Shown here: positions 6,176 to 6,817 of the stretch, one piece after another
How positions within the stretch are numbered: position 1 is the stretch's first letter
How the letters are laid out: each line of letters begins with the position of its first letter
Assembly (NCBI GenBank): GCA_004366195.1
Contig: SIRV01000349.1
Location: 1 to 6,817, forward strand
Reading direction: 5' to 3'
DNA length: 6,817 nt
DNA from: Actinomycetota bacterium
Lineage (GTDB): Bacteria > Actinomycetota > UBA4738 > HRBIN12
The notes under the pieces: model-generated
Databases searched by the model: none
What the model was told of the DNA's origin: nothing
What the model saw: the letters and a program-made list of their open reading frames with translations, nothing else
Program-made: the position numbers and the translations under genes

Positions 6176-6817
6176 TCACTCGTAGGCGATGGCCTCGAGC
6201 ACGTTCAGGCGAGCGGCCTTGCGAGCCGGGCCGACGGCGGCGAGCACCCCTGCGAGCCCGGCCAGCGCCCCGTAGACCAGGAGGCGGCCGGAGGGCACCG
6301 CGAGCTCGGTGAGACCCTCCGGCGCGAGGGCTCGCTGGAGGGCCACGCCGAAGCCGAGCCCGACGGCGATCCCGAGCAGCGCCCCGAACACCGCGATGAC
6401 GACGGACTCCCAGCGGACCATGGCGCGGACCTGCCGCCGGGTCATGCCGACCGCCCGCAGGAGCCCGATCTCGCGCGTGCGCTCCAGGACCGACAGGCCG
6501 AGCGTGTTCACGATCCCCACGAGCGCGATGACCACGGCGAGCAGGAGCAGCGCCGTGACCAGACCGAGGAGCTGGTCCACGAACCCCGCCTGCTTCTCTC
6601 GGAAGCCGGCCTGATCCTGGACGTCGAGGTTGGGGAACGCCGACACGGCGCCCTCGACCGCGCGACGCAGCGCGGCGGGGACGACCCCCTCCTTCCCCTT
6701 GACGAGCACCATCGTGTCGAGCCGCTCCGTGTACAGCCGCTCGAACGTTCCGATGGCGATGACCCAGTCCCCGACCAACCGGTCCTCGCCGTGGATCCCG
6801 CCGACCACGAACCGTTC
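6176..6817 (-). CDS. FtsX-like (MacB-type) ABC transporter permease, C-terminal part (runs off right edge)
   Basis: Partial: 213 C-terminal residues, open to the right edge (the frame continues through Glu-Arg-Phe before the GTG at 6808, so that GTG is not a proven start). About the first 78 residues are an extracytoplasmic portion (DRLVGDWVIAIGTFERLY; PNLDVQDQAGFREKQAG). Three membrane helices typical of the FtsX/MacB permease C-terminus follow at about 83-108, 137-160 and 178-200. The conserved cytoplasmic loop ERTREIGLLRAVGMTRRQV (112-130) sits between helices one and two, and the protein ends with PARKAARLNVLEAI (197-210). Such permeases pair with an ABC ATPase and often act in export of lipids, peptides or lipoproteins; the substrate is unknown here and the ATPase gene is not in view. 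The stop is 38 nt before the preferred thrS start, so co-transcription with thrS is possible but not shown. Confidence 0.92.
   Translation of the reverse strand, partial: ERFVVGGIHGEDRLVGDWVIAIGTFERLYTERLDTMVLVKGKEGVVPAALRRAVEGAVSAFPNLDVQDQAGFREKQAGFVDQLLGLVTALLLLAVVIALVGIVNTLGLSVLERTREIGLLRAVGMTRRQVRAMVRWESVVIAVFGALLGIAVGLGFGVALQRALAPEGLTELAVPSGRLLVYGALAGLAGVLAAVGPARKAARLNVLEAIAYE

Noticed and set aside
4485..6185. A 566-codon open frame on the plus strand antisense to thrS
   Set aside because: It lies wholly opposite a clear thrS gene; its product is a low-complexity mix of Arg, Val, Leu, Glu, His and Pro, typical of antisense frames in GC-rich genes, and has no recognisable domain.
1..6817. 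Search for CRISPR arrays, transposons, tRNA/rRNA genes and a novel defence or biosynthetic system
   Set aside because: No spaced direct repeats, transposase motifs, cloverleaf-like segments or unexplained gene clusters were seen; almost every base is accounted for by recognisable protein genes.

Overview
The window is about 70% G+C, with GC-rich third codon positions, several GTG starts and tightly packed genes. Together with the gene content this suggests an actinomycetote (high-GC Gram-positive). The clearest hints are a threonyl-tRNA synthetase gene directly followed by an Ap4A-phosphorylase-type HIT gene (the same order as Rv2614c-Rv2613c in Mycobacterium tuberculosis), an EF-G2-type elongation factor paralogue, and an FtsX-like permease carrying the 'MVRWES' segment that I associate with actinobacterial members. 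The exact lineage cannot be fixed from this sequence.

Layout, left to right. (1) Positions 1-305, minus strand: the 5' part of a membrane protein that runs off the left edge. It resembles CDP-alcohol phosphatidyltransferases of the PgsA type but has an altered motif. (2) Positions 306-380: a divergent 75-bp intergenic region with a possible -10 box, a palindrome and a clear Shine-Dalgarno. (3) Positions 381-2471, plus strand: a complete EF-G-like translational GTPase (EF-G2 type). (4) From 2476 to the right edge everything is on the minus strand. Read in transcription order it is: the C-terminal part of an FtsX/MacB-type ABC permease (cut by the edge), thrS, a HIT-family nucleotide phosphorylase/hydrolase, an alpha/beta hydrolase, and a DUF423 membrane protein. 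From thrS onward the junctions are +2 nt, 1-nt overlap (TGATG) and +10 nt, so these four genes are very probably co-transcribed. The permease stop lies 38 nt before the preferred thrS start, so it may belong to the same transcript. The EF-G-like gene and the DUF423 gene converge with only 4 bp between their stop codons.

How the genes may fit together: ThrRS charges tRNA-Thr and, like several aminoacyl-tRNA synthetases, can form Ap4A as a side product. The HIT enzyme could remove such dinucleotides. The EF-G-like GTPase acts on the ribosome. The roles of the hydrolase, the DUF423 protein and the permease are not defined by context.

I see no mobile element, CRISPR array, RNA gene or novel multi-gene system. 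This is essentially a housekeeping region. The points most worth a second look are an alpha/beta hydrolase whose catalytic histidine position appears to be glutamine, the PgsA-like fragment with a compressed active-site motif, and the G3-motif His-to-Tyr change in the EF-G paralogue.
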